The notes under the pieces were generated by a model. It ran no database searches. It was not told the origin of the DNA and worked only from the letters and a program-made list of their open reading frames with translations. A program made the position numbers and the translations under genes. This document shows positions 16,473 through 25,361 of a stretch of 64,000 nt of DNA, in pieces. The first letter of the stretch is position 1; every line of letters begins with the position of its first letter. Source of the stretch: Pseudomonadota bacterium (GTDB taxonomy: Bacteria > Pseudomonadota > Gammaproteobacteria > Burkholderiales > Burkholderiaceae_C); contig JAKAZQ010000009.1 in assembly GCA_021815805.1 (NCBI GenBank), positions 1 to 64,000 of the forward strand, given 5' to 3'.

Positions 16473-18643
16473 GCGCGGCGCCATGCGAAAAAGCGCTCGC
16501 TCCAGCCCGCCAGGCGCGGCGACACATGGCCGCGCTTCCAGGCGCCGGCGGTGGCGCGCGCCGCCTCGCTCCAGGTCGGGTAGGCGTGCACGGTGCCGAG
16601 AATGGCGTTCAGGCCGAGGCCCTTGCGCATGGCCAGCACGAACTCGGCGAGCAGCTCGCCGGCATGCGCACCGACGATCACCGCGCCCAGGATGCGGTCG
16701 CGGCCCGGCGCGGTGAGCACCTTGACAAAGCCGCCGGTGGCGCCGTCGGCGATGGCGCGGTCGAGTTCGGCGAGTTCGTGGCGCGTGACCTCGACCGCGA
16801 TGCCGCGGGCGCGCGCCTCGTCCTCGCTGAGCCCGACACGCGCCACCTCCGGATCGGTGAAGGTGGTCCACGGAATCACCGACAGGTCGGATTTCAGGCT
16901 CCACCAGCCGCCCAGCAGGGCGTTGACCGACGCGGTCCAGGCCTGGTGCGCGGCGACGTGGGTGAACTGCAGCGGGCCGGTGACGTCGCCGCAGACGTAC
17001 AGGTTCGGCACGCTGGTGCGCAGCGCGGCGTCGGCGTCGACGGTGCCGTTGGCGCGCAGCGCCACGCCGAGCTCCTCGAGCCCGTAGCCCTGCGTGCGGG
17101 CGACGCGCCCGAGCGCGCACAGGAGCACGTCGAAGCCGAACTCGCGTTCGCCGTCGGGGCCCTGTGCGCGCATGCACCGCGCGCCTTCGTGCAGCCGGGC
17201 CTCGAGCGCCTTGTGGCCGGTGAGCAGCGTCACGCCGTCGGCGCGAAGCGCCGCCTCGACCTGCGCGGCCACGTCGGCGTCCTCGCGCAGCAGGATGCGC
17301 GGCTGCATTTCCATGAGCGTGACCTGGCTGCCCAGACGCGCGAAGGCCTGCGCCAGCTCGCAGCCGATGGGGCCGCCGCCGAGCACGAGCAGGCGGCGCG
17401 GCAGTTCGCGCAGGCCCCACACCGTGTCGGACGTGACGAAGCCCACCTGCTCGAGCCCGGGAATCGGCGGCACCAGCGGGCGCGCGCCGGCGGCCACGAC
17501 GATGGCGCGGGTGCTCAGCTCGCGCGCGCCCTGCTCGCCGTCGACGCGCACCGTCCACGGCGACGTGATGCGCGCGCGCCCGCGCAGCACCTCGACGCCG
17601 AGGCCGCGGTAGCGCTCCTCCGAGTCGTGCGGCGCGACCTCGGCGACGACATCGCGCACGCGGCGCATCACCGCGGCAAAGTCGATGCGCGGCGGCGCGC
17701 AGTCGATGCCCAGCGCGCCGGCCTGGCGCATCGCGTGCACGCTGCGCGCCACGTGCAGCAGGGCCTTCGACGGCACGCATCCGGTGTTCAGGCAGTCGCC
17801 GCCCATCGCGCCGGACTCGACCAGCGTGACGCGCGCCCTGGCGGCGGCGGCGACGTAGGAGGCGACCAGCCCGGCAGCGCCGCCGCCGATGACCACCACG
17901 TTGCGCTCGAAGCGGCGCGGGCGCGGCCAGCGCGCCAGGCGCCGCGCCGCCTCGAGGCGCCGCAGCGCCAGGCGGGCGGCCAGCGGCAGCACGCCGAGCA
18001 GCGCGAGCGCCAGCCACAGCGTGGGCGACGCGATGGAGCGCAGGTCGTGGATCTGCGCCAGGCGGGTCCCGGCCTCGACGTAGACCAGGGTGCCGGGCAG
18101 CATGCCGAGCTGGCTCACCACGTAGAAGCGCAGCGCCGGCATGTCGGTCAGGCCCAGCGCGAGGTTGATGACAAAGAACGGAAACACCGGAACCAGGCGC
18201 ATGCCGAACAGGTAGAACGCGCCGTCGCGCTGCACCCCGGCGTCGATCGCCGCGAGCCGCGCGCCGAGGCGCTGGCGCACCCATGGCGCGAGGATCCAGC
18301 GCGCCGAGGCAAACGCCAGCGTGGCGCCGACGGCCGACGCGAACGACACCAGCAGCGCGCCCTGCCAGAGCCCGAACAGCGCGCCGCCGGCCAGCGTGAG
18401 CAGCGCGGCGGCCGGGATGGACAACGCCGCCACCGCGACGTAGGCGCCGAAAAAGCCGGCGGCGAAGCGCAGCGGATGGGCGCCGCGCAGCGCCTGCCAT
18501 TGCGCCAGGCGCTGGTGCAGCTCGGTCAGGCCGGCGGCGCCGTGCGGCAGGCTGGCGACTCCGGCCAGCGCCGCGCCGAGCAGCGCCAGTGCGAGCAGGA
18601 TGCGCGGCGTCGTGCGCGATGGGGAGCGAGCCGGCCCGGCCAT
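16469..18643 (-). CDS. VTT/TVP38-TMEM64 membrane domain fused to a MerA/Lpd-like FAD oxidoreductase
   Basis: N-terminal VTT domain (FAAGFFGAYVAVAALSIPAAALLTLAGGALFG) followed by VVVIGGGAAGLVASYVAAAARARVTLVESGAMGGDCLNTGCVPSKALL. Confidence 0.9.
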   Translation of the reverse strand: MAGPARSPSRTTPRILLALALLGAALAGVASLPHGAAGLTELHQRLAQWQALRGAHPLRFAAGFFGAYVAVAALSIPAAALLTLAGGALFGLWQGALLVSFASAVGATLAFASARWILAPWVRQRLGARLAAIDAGVQRDGAFYLFGMRLVPVFPFFVINLALGLTDMPALRFYVVSQLGMLPGTLVYVEAGTRLAQIHDLRSIASPTLWLALALLGVLPLAARLALRRLEAARRLARWPRPRRFERNVVVIGGGAAGLVASYVAAAARARVTLVESGAMGGDCLNTGCVPSKALLHVARSVHAMRQAGALGIDCAPPRIDFAAVMRRVRDVVAEVAPHDSEERYRGLGVEVLRGRARITSPWTVRVDGEQGARELSTRAIVVAAGARPLVPPIPGLEQVGFVTSDTVWGLRELPRRLLVLGGGPIGCELAQAFARLGSQVTLMEMQPRILLREDADVAAQVEAALRADGVTLLTGHKALEARLHEGARCMRAQGPDGEREFGFDVLLCALGRVARTQGYGLEELGVALRANGTVDADAALRTSVPNLYVCGDVTGPLQFTHVAAHQAWTASVNALLGGWWSLKSDLSVIPWTTFTDPEVARVGLSEDEARARGIAVEVTRHELAELDRAIADGATGGFVKVLTAPGRDRILGAVIVGAHAGELLAEFVLAMRKGLGLNAILGTVHAYPTWSEAARATAGAWKRGHVSPRLAGWSERFFAWRRA

Positions 18644-18655
18644 GACGCACCCGGC

Positions 18656-19654
18656 TCAGGCGACGGCGGCGCGCGACGGCGCCTGCAGCGCGCCGCCGCA
18701 GCTGCTGCCCTGCCCGGCGGTGCAGCCGTAGCAGTGCGCGGCCACCGTGATGGGCTGGCCGGCGAGGGACTGCGGCGCGGCGAGCAGGTCGCGCAGGTGC
18801 ATGCGCGCGCGCGCGTCGCGGCGCGCGCCCAGCGGCAGGCCCAGCATCTGGTGGAAATCGCAGTCGTACAGGTAGCCCTGCCAGTCGACGGACACGGTGT
18901 CCCTGCACATCACGGCGTCCAGGTTGTCGTCGCGATGGCTGGCGCGCAACAGCGCCATGTAGTCGTCGAACTGGCCGCGCGACACCAGCATGCTGCCGAA
19001 GCGCTGGATGGGCATGTTGGCGATGGTCAGCAGGCGGTTGAACACGATGCCGTGGCGCTCGCCGAGCAGGCGCTTGTATTCGGCCTCGAGCGCCTGCTGC
19101 GGCGGCGGCAGGTGGGCGCCCAGCGGGTTGTACACAAGGTCCAGCGCGAGGCCGCTGGCCGGCGCACCGTAGCCCAGGCGGTTGAGCCATTGCAGCGCGC
19201 GGATGCTCTTGTCGAACACGCCGTCACCGCGCTGCGCATCGACGTTGTCCTCGGTGTAGCAAGGCAGCGAGGCGGTGACGTCGACGCGCTGCGCGGCGAG
19301 AAATTCGGCCAGGTCCTGCTGGCCCGGCTCGAACAGGATGCTCAGGTTGCAGCGGTCGATGACCCGCACCCCGAGCCGGCGCGCCTCGCGCACCAGCGTG
19401 CGGAACTGCGCGTGCAGCTCGGGCGCCCCGCCCGTCAGGTCGAGGGTCTGGATGCCGCCGCGCCCGAGCAGCTGCACGACGAGCTCGACGTTGTCGGCGT
19501 CCAGCGCCTCGCTGCGATGCGGCCCCGCGTTGACGTGGCAGTGCTGGCAGCTCTGGTTGCAGCGATAGCCGAGGTTGACCTGCAGGGTGCGCAGCGCCCG
19601 CCGCTGCAGCGGCGGGAAATCGGTGCTGCGCAGCAGATGGACGGTGGCGTGCAT
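18656..19654 (-). CDS. arsS: Arsenosugar biosynthesis-type radical SAM protein ArsS (selenodomain-associated rSAM)
   Basis: NLGYRCNQSCQHCHVNAGP (CxxxCxxC), DLTGGAPEL, C-terminal CYGCTAGQGSSCGG. Confidence 0.9.
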   Translation of the reverse strand: MHATVHLLRSTDFPPLQRRALRTLQVNLGYRCNQSCQHCHVNAGPHRSEALDADNVELVVQLLGRGGIQTLDLTGGAPELHAQFRTLVREARRLGVRVIDRCNLSILFEPGQQDLAEFLAAQRVDVTASLPCYTEDNVDAQRGDGVFDKSIRALQWLNRLGYGAPASGLALDLVYNPLGAHLPPPQQALEAEYKRLLGERHGIVFNRLLTIANMPIQRFGSMLVSRGQFDDYMALLRASHRDDNLDAVMCRDTVSVDWQGYLYDCDFHQMLGLPLGARRDARARMHLRDLLAAPQSLAGQPITVAAHCYGCTAGQGSSCGGALQAPSRAAVA

Positions 19655-19700
19655 CGGGAAGACTCCTGTCGGCGGGCGGCAGCAAGGCCGCCGATACGGA

Positions 19701-19729
19701 TTCGTCGCACCACGCGGCGGATCCTGACA
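19701..19729 (-). promoter_or_regulatory. Putative ECF-type promoter (site E) for the arsS operon
   Basis: Minus strand TGTCAGGAT-ccgccgcgtggtg(13)-CGACGAA, 47 bp from ATG 19654. Confidence 0.6.
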
Positions 19730-19766
19730 CCCGGCCGGCGGCGCACCGGCCGCCGGCGCCCGGCGC

Positions 19767-20636
19767 TCAGCGCAGCAGCACCTCCACCGGCTCGCGCTGC
19801 GCGGCGGACAGCCTGTCGAGCGGCGTGACCAGGGCGCTGCGCAGCGCCTGGTGGGCGATGGACCGCAGCGGTTGCGCGTGCAGGCTGTGGATCAGCGCGG
19901 CGGCCAGTTTCTGCGCCGCGGCGGTATTGCGCAACAGGTTGGCGATCGCCAGTTCGGCGCTGACCGGCTCGCGCGCCGCGTCCCAGCAGTCGTAGTCGGT
20001 CACCAGCGCCAGCGTGGCGTAGGCGATCTGCGCCTCGCGCGCCAGGCGCGCCTCCGGCATGTTGGTCATGCCGACGATGTCGGCGCCCAGCGTGCGCAGC
20101 ATCGCCGACTCGGCGCGCGTGGAGAACGACGGCCCCTCGATGCAGGCGTAGGTGCCGCTGCGATGCAGGTGCACGCCGGGCGGCGCGTCGGCGTCGAACA
20201 CCTGTGCCAGGCGCTCGCGCAGCGACGCGCAGGTCGGCTCGGCCATCGCCACGTGGGCCACCACGCCGCCGCCGAAGAAGCTCGCGTCGCGCCGGCGCGT
20301 CAGGTCGAGGAACTGGTCCGGCAGCACCAGGTCGAGGGGTGCGATGGGCTCGCGCAGCGAGCCCACGGCGGAGATCGCCAGCAGGCTGCGCACGCCCAGC
20401 AGCTTGAGGGCGTAGATGTTGGCGCGGTACGGGACTTCCGACGGAATCAGGCGGTGGCCGCGGCCGTGGCGCGCCAGGAAGGCGACCGGCGCGGCGCCGA
20501 GGCGGCCGGTGACGATGACATCGGAGGGCCTGCCGAAGGGGGTGTCGACGGCGTGCTCGGCGACGTCGACGAGGCCGTCGAAGTCGTACAGCCCGCTGCC
20601 GCCGATGACCCCGATGCGTTGCACCTGCTCGCTCAT
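19767..20636 (-). CDS. mtnP: S-methyl-5'-thioadenosine (or thioinosine) phosphorylase
   Basis: IGVIGGSGLYDFDGL, FLARHGRGHRLIPSEVPYRANIYALK, IEGPSFSTRAES, VGMTNMPEARLAREAQI. Confidence 0.9.
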   Translation of the reverse strand: MSEQVQRIGVIGGSGLYDFDGLVDVAEHAVDTPFGRPSDVIVTGRLGAAPVAFLARHGRGHRLIPSEVPYRANIYALKLLGVRSLLAISAVGSLREPIAPLDLVLPDQFLDLTRRRDASFFGGGVVAHVAMAEPTCASLRERLAQVFDADAPPGVHLHRSGTYACIEGPSFSTRAESAMLRTLGADIVGMTNMPEARLAREAQIAYATLALVTDYDCWDAAREPVSAELAIANLLRNTAAAQKLAAALIHSLHAQPLRSIAHQALRSALVTPLDRLSAAQREPVEVLLR

Positions 20637-21574
20637 GCGGTTCTCCTCGCCGTGAAAAGGCGCCGCTCGGCCACGCCGGCCAGCGCGAAACTGCCGATCA
20701 GCCACGCGCAGAGCAGCGCGACCGCGGCGACGAATGACGGCCCCGGCCGCGCCAGGATCTGCGGCAGCAGGCCGATGGCCAGGGCCGGCGGGGCGTGCAG
20801 GTCGAGCACGCGCAGCAGCAGCACGCCGGCGAGCAGGCCGGCCACCGCCGACAGCGGGCCGGCGCCGAGCCACGCCACGCTCGCCAGGCCGCACAGCGCG
20901 CCGGCCACGCAGGCCGCCAGCAGCGCCCACGGGCGCGCGCGCCAGGGGCAGACCTGCGGGTGCGCGAACATCTCGTAGGCGACCACGAACAGCGGCGGCA
21001 CCAGCAGCAGGTGCAGGCGCTGCGCGAGCAGCGCGGCGGGCACCGCGAACAGCAGGTAGCCGGGCAGCCAGCGCCAGCCGGTGGCGGCCGCCTCGGTCTG
21101 GTCGTCGGCGCCGGCGGGCGGCGCCGGGCGCGGTGCGTGGCGCCGCCCCGCGCGCAGCAGCACGGCGCCGGCGAGCGCCGCCGTGACGAGCAGGATGGAC
21201 AGCGGATACCAGGGGCTGTGCACGCGCAGCGCCACCGGCAGCAGGCCGGCCGAGATCGCCGGCGCCACCGGCGAGCGCAGCAGGCCGAGCAGCAGCAGCG
21301 AACTGCCCAGGCTCAGGGCCACGGCGGGAAGGCCGAACGGCAGCCAGCGCGCCATGCCGAAGCCGATCAGCGCCGTCAGCGCCGGCGTGAGCACGAGCAT
21401 GCGCGGCGCGGGCGCCCAGGCGCCCTGCGGGCGCGTGAACACGTCGTGCGCCAGCGCCCCGAGTTCCGGGAACATGAGGGTGTCGATGCCGCTGACGCGC
21501 GCGGCCAGCGCGGCCGCCGCGACCAGCGCGGTGGCCAGCGCCTCGCCGCGCGCACGCGTGGCGGCGGCGTTCAC
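20633..21574 (-). CDS. HPP-like integral membrane protein
   Basis: Multiple TM segments; MFPELGALAHDVFTRPQGAWAPAPRMLVLTPALTALIG; 4-bp overlap with mtnP. Confidence 0.55.
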   Translation of the reverse strand: MNAAATRARGEALATALVAAAALAARVSGIDTLMFPELGALAHDVFTRPQGAWAPAPRMLVLTPALTALIGFGMARWLPFGLPAVALSLGSSLLLLGLLRSPVAPAISAGLLPVALRVHSPWYPLSILLVTAALAGAVLLRAGRRHAPRPAPPAGADDQTEAAATGWRWLPGYLLFAVPAALLAQRLHLLLVPPLFVVAYEMFAHPQVCPWRARPWALLAACVAGALCGLASVAWLGAGPLSAVAGLLAGVLLLRVLDLHAPPALAIGLLPQILARPGPSFVAAVALLCAWLIGSFALAGVAERRLFTARRTA

Positions 21575-21739
21575 CGTGCCCCCTGCGGTGTGCGCGCACG
21601 GCAGGCCGCCGCGCGCCGCCCGCGGGCGGCGACGGCCACGGCGGCCGGCCCGAGGCCCGTCATGCGACGGCCCTGAACGTCATCGCGCAGGACATCATTC
21701 GGCCACACTATATCCAGCCCGCGACGCGGGCTTTCAGGG

Positions 21740-21768
21740 TTGGTCGCGCGAGCGCGACGTTCCTGACA
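21740..21768 (-). promoter_or_regulatory. Putative ECF-type promoter (site C) for the HPP-mtnP operon
   Basis: Minus strand TGTCAGGAA-cgtcgcgctcgcg(13)-CGACCAA, immediately after the grxC stop. Confidence 0.65.
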
Positions 21769-21769
21769 C

Positions 21770-22027
21770 TCAGGCCTGGAGCATCGGGCGCAGGCCGCCG
21801 GCGGCGTCGAGCGCGTACAGGTCGTCGCAGCCCCCGACATGCTGCTCGTCGATGAAAATCTGCGGCACCGTGCGCCGCCCGCTCAGGCGCCCCATTTCCG
21901 CCGCGGCGGCGGGATCGGCGTCGATGCGGATCTCCTCGATGTGCTCCACCCCGCGCTGGCGCAGCAGCGCCTTGGCGCGCACGCAGTAGGGGCAGACGGC
22001 GGTGGTGTACATGCGTACCGCGGGCAT
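21770..22027 (-). CDS. grxC: Glutaredoxin 3
   Basis: VRMYTTAVCPYCVRAKALL, TVPQIFIDEQHVGGCDDL. Confidence 0.93.
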   Translation of the reverse strand: MPAVRMYTTAVCPYCVRAKALLRQRGVEHIEEIRIDADPAAAAEMGRLSGRRTVPQIFIDEQHVGGCDDLYALDAAGGLRPMLQA

Positions 22028-22092
22028 GACGGACTCCTCGATGCGATGGGGGACGAAAGCCGCAGACGCCGTGCGTCCCCGGCGAGGCCTGC

Positions 22093-22671
22093 TCAGGCCG
22101 CGGCGTTCCAGGCGTAGGACTGGAAGGCGGCGTCGGTCTCGGTGTGGAACACGTGGTTTGTGTAGTTGCTCAGGGTCTTCACAGCGATGGCCAGCACGAT
22201 GTCCAGCGCGTGGCGATCGGTGTAGCCGGCGGCCTTGAACGCGGCGAGCTGCTCCGGCGTCGGCGCGCCGCGGCTTTCCGTCATGATGGTGGCGAAGCTG
22301 GCGAGCGCCTGCAGCCGGGCGTCGGGCAGCGCGCGGCCGTCGCGCAGCGCGGCCAGCACGTCGGCCGGGACCTTGGACATCTTGTCGGCGATCATGCTGT
22401 GGGCGGCCATGCAGTAGGTGCAGCCGTTGAAGCGGCTGATCGCCAGGAACACGACCTCCTGCTCGACCGGGGTGAAGCTGCCTTCGCTGCGGAACAACTC
22501 GTAGCCCAGCTGATAGGTCTGCAGCACGCCGGGGGAGTTGACCATGTTGGCGTACATGTTCGGCACGAAGCCGAGACTGCGCTGCGAGGATTCGAGCATT
22601 TCGCGGGCCTTGCCGCTGGTCGAGGCAATGGTCTGCGTGGGCAGGTCGAGACGGGCGATGGCTTGGCTCAT
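22093..22671 (-). CDS. Carboxymuconolactone decarboxylase/AhpD-like protein
   Basis: FNGCTYCMAAHSMIA signature. Confidence 0.85.
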   Translation of the reverse strand: MSQAIARLDLPTQTIASTSGKAREMLESSQRSLGFVPNMYANMVNSPGVLQTYQLGYELFRSEGSFTPVEQEVVFLAISRFNGCTYCMAAHSMIADKMSKVPADVLAALRDGRALPDARLQALASFATIMTESRGAPTPEQLAAFKAAGYTDRHALDIVLAIAVKTLSNYTNHVFHTETDAAFQSYAWNAAA

Positions 22672-22763
22672 GGTGTTCTCCGGTGGAAATGCGCCTTCGG
22701 GCGCGGATGCGCACGCAGGGTGCGAAAGAAATGGAATGATTAGTCCAAAATAGGCAAAAAAAA

Positions 22764-23324
22764 TCAGCCGGACGCCAGCGCCCGCGCCAGGCTGCGCGCC
22801 GCCTGCTGCCGCTGCTCCAGCGGCATGCCGGCGCGCTGCAGCGTGCGCAGCCCGGCGATGGCGGCCATCAGCGCGGCACACAGCTGCGGCGCATCGACCC
22901 CTTCCGGTGCCGAATCGCGGATGGCCTGTTCGAGCGCGCCGGCGAGACGCGCGAAGGCGTCGTGCACGACCCCGACGGCCGGGTCGGCGGACTCGTGCAG
23001 TTCGTTGACGGCATTCACCAGCAGGCAGCCGCGGCCGTCGTGGTTGCTGGTCGCGGCGTCGAGCAGCAGCGCGTCCAGCACCTCGTGCAGCGGACGCTCG
23101 GCGAACTGCCGACGCAGGCCGGCGATCTGCTCGTCGGTGTAGCGTTCGACCGCGTTCTCCAGCAGGCCCTCGCGATTGCCGAAGCTGTTGTACAGCGACG
23201 AGCGCGACAGGCCGGTGGCCTGCAGCAGGTCGTCGACGCTGGTGCCGCCCAGGCCGCCGCTCCAGAACGCCTGCATCGCGGCATCCACGACGAGGCGCTG
23301 GTCGAAGGTTCGAGGTCTGGACAT
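22764..23324 (-). CDS. TetR family transcriptional regulator
   Basis: N-terminal HTH TSVDDLLQATGLSRSSLYNSFGNREGLLENAV. Confidence 0.92.
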   Translation of the reverse strand: MSRPRTFDQRLVVDAAMQAFWSGGLGGTSVDDLLQATGLSRSSLYNSFGNREGLLENAVERYTDEQIAGLRRQFAERPLHEVLDALLLDAATSNHDGRGCLLVNAVNELHESADPAVGVVHDAFARLAGALEQAIRDSAPEGVDAPQLCAALMAAIAGLRTLQRAGMPLEQRQQAARSLARALASG

Positions 23325-23391
23325 TGCAGGAGACGCGGCAAATAATGGACTACATAGTACAGAATTTGCGCGAGGCCTGCACGCGGCCTCG

Positions 23392-23439
23392 CCGCATCCG
23401 CATCCGCATCCGCAACCGCATCCGCAACCGCATCCGCAA
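23392..23439 (+). repeat. Hexanucleotide tandem repeat (ccgcaW)8
   Basis: Eight consecutive ccgcat/ccgcaa units directly upstream of ATG 23453. Confidence 0.9.
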
Positions 23440-23452
23440 CCTGGAGTCCTGC

Positions 23453-24334
23453 ATGCCGCAACCGCTGCTGCCACGCCTGCTGCCCGACCCGGTGCCGGCG
23501 CTGCATCCGGTGCCCGAGTACCGCGTCGACGCCGAGCGCGCCGCCGCCTACGCGGCGATGAAGCAGGCGTTGCAGGTGCCGTGGATGGGCGTCGTGACCA
23601 TGGCTTACGCGCATTACCCGAACTTTTTCCGGGTGCTGTGGGAGGGCCTGCAGCCGATCGTGCGCAGTGCGGCGTTCGTCGAGCATTGCCGGGCCGTGCG
23701 CGCGCAGGCCGAGCAGGCCGCCGCGCGCCTGCGCCCCCGCGCGCTGGTGCCCGAGCTGCAGGCGATGGGCTACGCGCCGCGCGAGCTGGAGCAGATCGGC
23801 GAGCTGCTGGAAGTGTTCTCGCATGGCAACCAGCCCTACCTGCTGATCGCCAGCCTCGCGCGCCTGCTGCTCGAGGGCGTCGAACTCGATGGCACGGGCG
23901 ACGCCACGCCTTTCGAGGGTCGCCACGGGCCGCGGCCCGGCGTCGCGCTGACGCTGATGGAGGCGCACCACGCCGATGCACCGACGCGCGCGGTGTATGC
24001 CGAGCTGCAGCGCACGCTGGGGCTGCCCTTCGTGAACACCGACTATCGTGCGCTGGCGCGCTGGCCGAGCTATTTCGCGTGCGCCTGGCGCGAGCTCGCG
24101 CCGCATGTCGCGGGCGAGACCTACGCGCAGATCTGCGCGCGGCTGCATGCCGACGTGCTCGAGCGCGTGGCCCACGCGCTGCCCAATCCGGCCGGACTGC
24201 GCAGCCGCGCGCTGCGCGAGGCCGCGGCGGCGGACGCGCCGCTGCAGGAGGTGCTCGGCGTCGCGCGGCTGTTCCAGTGGCTGCTGCCGGGGCTGGTCAC
24301 GAACGTGGCCTTCCTGCGCGCGCAGCTGGCGTGA
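23453..24334 (+). CDS. DehI-like halocarboxylic acid dehalogenase family protein
   Basis: VPEYRVDAERAAAYAAMKQALQVPWMGVVTMAYAHYPNFFRVLWEGLQPI, internally duplicated pattern typical of DehI. Confidence 0.7.
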   Translation: MPQPLLPRLLPDPVPALHPVPEYRVDAERAAAYAAMKQALQVPWMGVVTMAYAHYPNFFRVLWEGLQPIVRSAAFVEHCRAVRAQAEQAAARLRPRALVPELQAMGYAPRELEQIGELLEVFSHGNQPYLLIASLARLLLEGVELDGTGDATPFEGRHGPRPGVALTLMEAHHADAPTRAVYAELQRTLGLPFVNTDYRALARWPSYFACAWRELAPHVAGETYAQICARLHADVLERVAHALPNPAGLRSRALREAAAADAPLQEVLGVARLFQWLLPGLVTNVAFLRAQLA

Positions 24335-25361
24335 GCGCGGCGTCGCGCCGCGCGGCGAAGGCGCCGAACAGCGCATCGGCGACGGCGTAGTCGGGGCCGT
24401 GCGCGATGCGCGGCCAGTAGGAGGCGTGGGCGTCGCTGCCCGGGCCCCAGTCGCGCAGGAAGCGCCGGCACCAGGCGGCGTGGTCGTAGCGCACCGCCAC
24501 CGCGTCGATGCGCAGACCGTCCAGCAGCGTGCCGTACAGGCTGTCGGGCGGCGGCCGCGGGTCGCTCGACAGGCGCGTGATCACGCCGTGGCTGCTGCCG
24601 CGGAAATTGGGCATGCCGGCGGCGCCGTTGTTCATCAGCACGCGCGACGCGCCGTGCAGGCCCAGCTCGACCGCCGCGGGCAGGCAGCTGTGCGACGAGC
24701 ACAGCACGCGCACGCCGGCCTCGGACCACGCCGCGGGCAGGCTTGCCGGCCCGCCCGGCCAGTGCGCCCGCTGCGCCTGCCGCAGCGCCTCCTGCGAAAA
24801 GCTCCAGCCGGCCAGCGACCAGGCGTCGCCATGCACCACGCCGACGTCGTGCGCGCCGAGGCGCAGGCGCAGCAGCCTGGGCAGGCGGCGCAGCGCCTCG
24901 CGATGCGGCGCGAAGCCTCGCGCCGTGTCCTGCAGGCGCGCCATGATGCGGTTGGAGCGCTGCACCACGGCGTCGTCGACGAACTCCGGGTAGGCGCAGC
25001 CGCAACCGGCACCCTGCGCGCCCCTGGCCAGTTCCGCCTCGACGTTGCCGCTGCACGCCGCGTGCTGCTGCAGCGCGCCGGCGATGCGCGCGAAATCCGC
25101 CGCATCGACGTCGAACCAGTGGGCGTCGCCGTTGAACACCAGCTCCACCGCGCGCCCCTGCGAGGCCTCGGCCTCGCGCATCGCCTGGATCGCCTGCAGC
25201 GCCTCCACATTGCCGTACAGGCCGCCGATCACGTAGGCGTGCTCGACGCGCAGCGCGGCCGCCGCGGCGATGTCGGCCGGACGGTAGCGGTAGTCCAGCG
25301 GACAGCTGCGCCCGGGGCGCTGCTCCGGCGCCGCGTCCGCGGCCCGCGACGGCGCGCTCAT
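24297..25361 (-). CDS. Metallophosphoesterase-like protein
   Basis: IGGLYGNVEALQAI, VFNGDAHWFD, SGNVEAEL, VVHGDAWSLAGWSF; motif order consistent with calcineurin-like phosphoesterase. Confidence 0.6.
   Translation of the reverse strand: MSAPSRAADAAPEQRPGRSCPLDYRYRPADIAAAAALRVEHAYVIGGLYGNVEALQAIQAMREAEASQGRAVELVFNGDAHWFDVDAADFARIAGALQQHAACSGNVEAELARGAQGAGCGCAYPEFVDDAVVQRSNRIMARLQDTARGFAPHREALRRLPRLLRLRLGAHDVGVVHGDAWSLAGWSFSQEALRQAQRAHWPGGPASLPAAWSEAGVRVLCSSHSCLPAAVELGLHGASRVLMNNGAAGMPNFRGSSHGVITRLSSDPRPPPDSLYGTLLDGLRIDAVAVRYDHAAWCRRFLRDWGPGSDAHASYWPRIAHGPDYAVADALFGAFAARRDAALTPAARAGRPRS

Noticed and set aside
15768-19828. Very long overlapping ORFs (e.g. 15768-19190 minus frame, 16526-19828 plus)
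   Set aside because: Arg/Ala/Pro-rich out-of-frame readings; the real genes in other frames have clear motifs and good start sites.
21716-21758. Tandem GC hairpins (AGCCCGCgacGCGGGCT and GTCGCGCgaGCGCGAC) as a grxC terminator
   Set aside because: No U-tract in the minus orientation; the second hairpin lies within the spacer of promoter site C and is probably incidental.
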